DNA of 30,578 nucleotides from a virus: IMG/VR virus record IMGVR_UViG_3300037010_000058, positions 1 to 30,578 of that record. One strand, written 5' to 3'. Below the pieces are notes generated by a model, which was not told the origin of the DNA, did not search any database, and was given only the letters and a program-made list of their open reading frames with translations. Below are positions 27,717-30,578 of the stretch, in pieces; position 1 is the stretch's first letter, and the number at the start of each line of letters is the position of its first letter. Both the position numbers and the translations under genes were made by a program.

Positions 27717-29828
27717 ATGGCTGACATGAACGAAATATATGACGCATTAAGAAAGGCTGACGCTGCTGGTGATACAGAGTCAGTGGCTAAACTTTCTGCG
27801 TATATTCAGAGTCAGCCAGCTAAACAGGCAATGCCAAACCCAGATGTGTCACATGCTGGGATTGTTGGCCTAGGCGCTGGACTAGGCTATGGTGTTGGTA
27901 ACGTGGCTCTAGGCGCTCAACATTATCTAGGTAAGGGATTGGAAGGTATAGGATTAGATCAGGCTGGTAAATGGTTGGTTGAAGATGCTGCTAGTGGCCG
28001 CAAGAAGTTAGAATCTGAAGTTTCACCTTACAAACAAGTAAGCCCAATTATGACGGGGGGCGGTGGAATAGTTGGGGAAATAATATCAACTTTGCCTGTT
28101 GGCGGTATTATTGCAAAGCCACTTATGGCAGGTGCAAAATATGCGCCACAATTAGGCCGTATAGGTCAGGCTATCGAATCGGCTGGGTTTAATGTAGGTG
28201 AGCCAGCGGCTACCATGGCTGAGAAAGTGGGTAATGCGGCTTTGCGAGTTGGGGGCGGCGCTACAACGGGAATGGCGGCAGGCGGACTTGTTAATCCAGG
28301 GGAAGGCGCAGTCCCTGGCGCAATAGCGGGTGGTGCTTTTGGTGTTGCATCGCCTCTTGTTGGCAAGGTAGTTAATTCTGTGATTGGCAGAGGTATTCGC
28401 CCAAGCGTAACAGAATCACAAGCATTTTCAAGCACAACAGATAACGCATTATCAAAAGCCGCTGACGATATTGGTGTAGATGTTAAAGATTTGCCTGATG
28501 ACACGGTGAGAATGATTAAAGATCAAGTGTTGAAAGCATTTCAGCAAGGAAAAGAAATTGACCCTGCTGCATTGTTACGACAAGAAGAATTTAAAAAGTT
28601 AGGCATACAACCACTACAAAGCCAGATTACCCGTGACCCTACTCAATTTGCTCAAGAGTTTAATTTAAGAGGCGTAAGCCCTGAAATTTCAGGCAGACTG
28701 CTCGAACAAAATACCGCATTGCAGAGCATATTCAGAAATCCAGCGGAACAAGCTCAAGAAGTTGTACCTGCTGGTAGGGGGTTGATTGAATCTCTAAAAG
28801 TACAGGATGATGCAGCAAAATCAAAAATAAACGAGCTTTACAAAGCGGCAAAAGATTCAAGTGGTAGATATGCTGAAGTAGATGTGCCAGCATTTAGCAA
28901 AGCAGCAAATGACGCACTTGATTCCGAGATGCTTGGTAGATTTTTGCCAGACACCGTAAAAAACATGTTAAACGACATTAGTACTGGCAAAATGCCGCTA
29001 AATGTCAATAATCTTGTGCAGGCAGATTCTGTTATGTCGGCGGCACAGCGACAGGCTGATGATGCTGGGAGGAAAGCGATAGGTGTGGTTCGTGACGCAC
29101 TTAATAATGCGCCAATAGCGTCGGAATCTGGTGCATCAGCAAAACAGGCTTTTGATGTTGCCAGAGTCGCTGCTAAAGAGCGTTTTGCACAACAAGATGT
29201 AATACCAGCATTAAAAGCAGTGGCGCAAGGTGACGCAGTTCCTGATACATTTGTTAAAAAATTCGTATTACAGGGCAAGACTGATGAGGTTAAACGACTA
29301 GCTGATATGCTTAGAACTTCGTCACCTGAGTCATTTAGTCAGGCAAAAGCACAAGTGGCAGATGATATACGACGCGCTGCATTTGGTGAAAATACGGCTG
29401 GTAATGCCGCAGTATCACCAGAAAGACTAGCCAAGAAGTTAAGAGAATTTGGGTCTGAGAAAATGAGTGCATTCTTTACACCAGAAGAAATTGCAAACTA
29501 TCAAACTGCATCAAGGGTTGCAGCATATATCGCTAAACACCCAAATGCTGCTCCAGTTAATACTAGTAATACTTTGGTAGCGCAATTAATGACTAACCCA
29601 GCGACAATGATAGCAGGGAAGGGTGCTGAGATGTTACCTGGCGCTGGTGTTGTTATATCGGCTACGAAGGCTGCAACGGGTGCAGTAAAGAAGCAAATGG
29701 CTGTCAGCCAAGCGATGAATACCAATGTACCTGTTAAAGATATTGCACTCACAGAAAGTCAGCGCAGGCTTTTGGGCAAGGTTTTGGGTGGTATGGGCGC
29801 TGGGGTTTCTTCGCAGCTCGCCCAATAA
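27717..29828 (+). CDS. large DNA-ejection-type virion protein (703 aa)
   Basis: The N-terminus is helical (DMNEIYDALRKADAAGDTES). Residues about 45-210 are Gly/Ala-rich with apolar segments (AGIVGLGAGLGYGVGNVALG, GGGIVGEIISTLPVGGIIAK, GAVPGAIAGGAFGVASPLVG) that could line or insert into membrane. The rest is helical and charged (DSVMSAAQRQADDAGRKAIG, VKRLADMLRTSSPESFSQAK), followed by a last apolar region (GKGAEMLPGAGVVISATKAA). It probably extends the ejection conduit across the cell envelope. It begins one base after the previous stop. No lytic transglycosylase motif was seen. Confidence 0.7.
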   Translation: MADMNEIYDALRKADAAGDTESVAKLSAYIQSQPAKQAMPNPDVSHAGIVGLGAGLGYGVGNVALGAQHYLGKGLEGIGLDQAGKWLVEDAASGRKKLESEVSPYKQVSPIMTGGGGIVGEIISTLPVGGIIAKPLMAGAKYAPQLGRIGQAIESAGFNVGEPAATMAEKVGNAALRVGGGATTGMAAGGLVNPGEGAVPGAIAGGAFGVASPLVGKVVNSVIGRGIRPSVTESQAFSSTTDNALSKAADDIGVDVKDLPDDTVRMIKDQVLKAFQQGKEIDPAALLRQEEFKKLGIQPLQSQITRDPTQFAQEFNLRGVSPEISGRLLEQNTALQSIFRNPAEQAQEVVPAGRGLIESLKVQDDAAKSKINELYKAAKDSSGRYAEVDVPAFSKAANDALDSEMLGRFLPDTVKNMLNDISTGKMPLNVNNLVQADSVMSAAQRQADDAGRKAIGVVRDALNNAPIASESGASAKQAFDVARVAAKERFAQQDVIPALKAVAQGDAVPDTFVKKFVLQGKTDEVKRLADMLRTSSPESFSQAKAQVADDIRRAAFGENTAGNAAVSPERLAKKLREFGSEKMSAFFTPEEIANYQTASRVAAYIAKHPNAAPVNTSNTLVAQLMTNPATMIAGKGAEMLPGAGVVISATKAATGAVKKQMAVSQAMNTNVPVKDIALTESQRRLLGKVLGGMGAGVSSQLAQ

Positions 29829-29900
29829 TGCGAGAAGAAAAAATATTACAAATAAATATAGATAACACATTGATACATTATAATATATAAGGAGAAAATA

Positions 29901-30119
29901 ATGGCAAACGCAAACGTATTAAGAGAAATGCTCGCAAATTTACTGAGAAGTAACCCTAATTCAACAGTGGGGAAAGTGCAGAATTACGCTCCTTATCAGC
30001 AATACGTGCTTGATGCTCAAACAAATGGGCAAGAACCATTGCCACAAGATCAGTGGTTGCAAATGCAGCAAATGCAGCAACCTCAATCACAAATGCAAGT
30101 ACCACAGAACGGGGGGTAA
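29901..30119 (+). CDS. small Q-rich protein (72 aa)
   Basis: AAGGAGAAA lies 7 bases before ATG 29901. A TATAAT (29879-29884) lies just upstream but without a good -35 box. The product starts MANANVLREMLANLLRSNPN and ends in a Gln/Met-rich tail (QWLQMQQMQQPQSQMQ). It is found just before the tail fibre gene and may be a minor virion or assembly protein. No family recognised. Confidence 0.55.
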   Translation: MANANVLREMLANLLRSNPNSTVGKVQNYAPYQQYVLDAQTNGQEPLPQDQWLQMQQMQQPQSQMQVPQNGG

Positions 30120-30121
30120 TC

Positions 30122-30578
30122 ATGCCTTTTAACGGAAGTGGTACATATGTCAGACCGGCTGGACAGCCTGTAGTTGCAGGAACTGACATACTTGACACAA
30201 CATTCAATACCTATACGGCTGATGTGGCTACGGCATTGACTGATTGCGTGACGAGAGATGGACAATCACCTGCGACAGCGAATCTGCCGATGGGGGGGTT
30301 TAAGTTAACAAACTTAGCTGCTCCAACATCAAACGGTGATTCAATAAGATTTGATGAATTATCGACCTCTGTTGTCACAGACCAAGCCAGTAATTCTAAA
30401 TTTCCTAGTGTTAAGTCTGTCTATGACTGGGTAGTTGGTTTCTTTGTAGGTAAAACCTCCGCCACAGGCTCGGCAATCCTTCCTGCCGGAACAACAGCAC
30501 AGCGCGATGGTACACCGGCTGATGGATACACTCGCTTTAACTCGACTTTAGTTGCTTTAGAAACTTGGTATTCATCTG
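30122..30578 (+). CDS. tail fibre / tailspike protein, N-terminal part
   Basis: An open frame from ATG 30122 runs off the right edge (152 residues visible). It opens MPFNGSGTYVRPAGQPVVAG, then DILDTTFNTYTADVATALTD and the turn NLPMGGFKLTNLAAPTSNGD. This is the particle-binding head domain typical of podovirus tail fibres and tailspikes. Residues about 110-150 (VGKTSATGSAILPAGTTAQR, DGTPADGYTRFNSTLVALET) are the repeat seen at fibre joints. The receptor-binding or depolymerase part lies outside. GGGGGGTAATC precedes the ATG by 2 bases. Confidence 0.88.
   Translation, partial: MPFNGSGTYVRPAGQPVVAGTDILDTTFNTYTADVATALTDCVTRDGQSPATANLPMGGFKLTNLAAPTSNGDSIRFDELSTSVVTDQASNSKFPSVKSVYDWVVGFFVGKTSATGSAILPAGTTAQRDGTPADGYTRFNSTLVALETWYSS

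Noticed and set aside
1-30578. tRNA genes, reverse transcriptase or diversity-generating repeats
   Set aside because: No T-arm-like GTTCRA context with a cloverleaf was seen by eye, and no reverse transcriptase motif occurs. The tail fibre end that could hold a variable repeat is outside the window.

Overview
This window is part of a tailed double-stranded DNA phage or prophage genome. The virion genes (P22-type long portal, scaffold, major capsid protein, head-to-tail adaptor, nozzle-like protein, ejection-type proteins, and no tail tube or tape-measure gene) point to a short-tailed podovirus. The early region is lambdoid in layout. The SSB tail, the Shine-Dalgarno usage and the gene families suggest a Gram-negative, probably proteobacterial, host. 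No integrase or full-length CI-like repressor lies inside the window, so its lifestyle cannot be decided here.

Layout. Bases 1-4165 are read leftwards as a recombination operon: two small leader genes, a Bet/RecT annealase, a YqaJ-type exonuclease with a long extra C-terminal half, SSB, small hypotheticals, a DUF1566-type protein and a gene cut by the left edge. Bases 4166-4472 are the early control region. They hold two leftward promoters and one rightward promoter, which share TTTCGA at the same place in their 17-nt spacers, plus an untranslated leader with repeated hairpins. Rightwards from 4473 runs a tightly overlapping early operon: a Cro-like HTH protein that may be leaderless, a long hairpin over the start of a 40-aa gene, a DUF1376 replication protein, DnaB helicase, NinB, an HNH/Ref-like protein, two zinc-finger micro-proteins, other small genes, a VRR-NUC-like nuclease and a last HTH protein.

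A promoter-like sequence at 9759-9787 precedes the late block: small and large terminase, portal, a group of putative virion accessory proteins (one with seven tandem repeats of 22-27 residues), a zinc-ribbon protein, scaffold and major capsid. An HNH endonuclease gene follows the capsid gene. Then come a probable decoration protein, a UUCG terminator, the adaptor, the nozzle-like protein, three probable ejection proteins, a small Q-rich protein and a tail fibre or spike gene cut by the right edge. A GNAT acetyltransferase and a PP-loop (PAPS-reductase family) gene are placed between the tail and ejection genes. Both start with TTG inside the stop of the structural gene before them.

The most interesting signals are the three-promoter array with its shared spacer motif, the 23-bp hairpin covering a Shine-Dalgarno site, the PP-loop protein that keeps the CC-X79-CXXC iron-sulphur motif but lacks the reductase C-terminal cysteine, the seven-repeat virion protein and the series of ATGA-coupled micro-genes.
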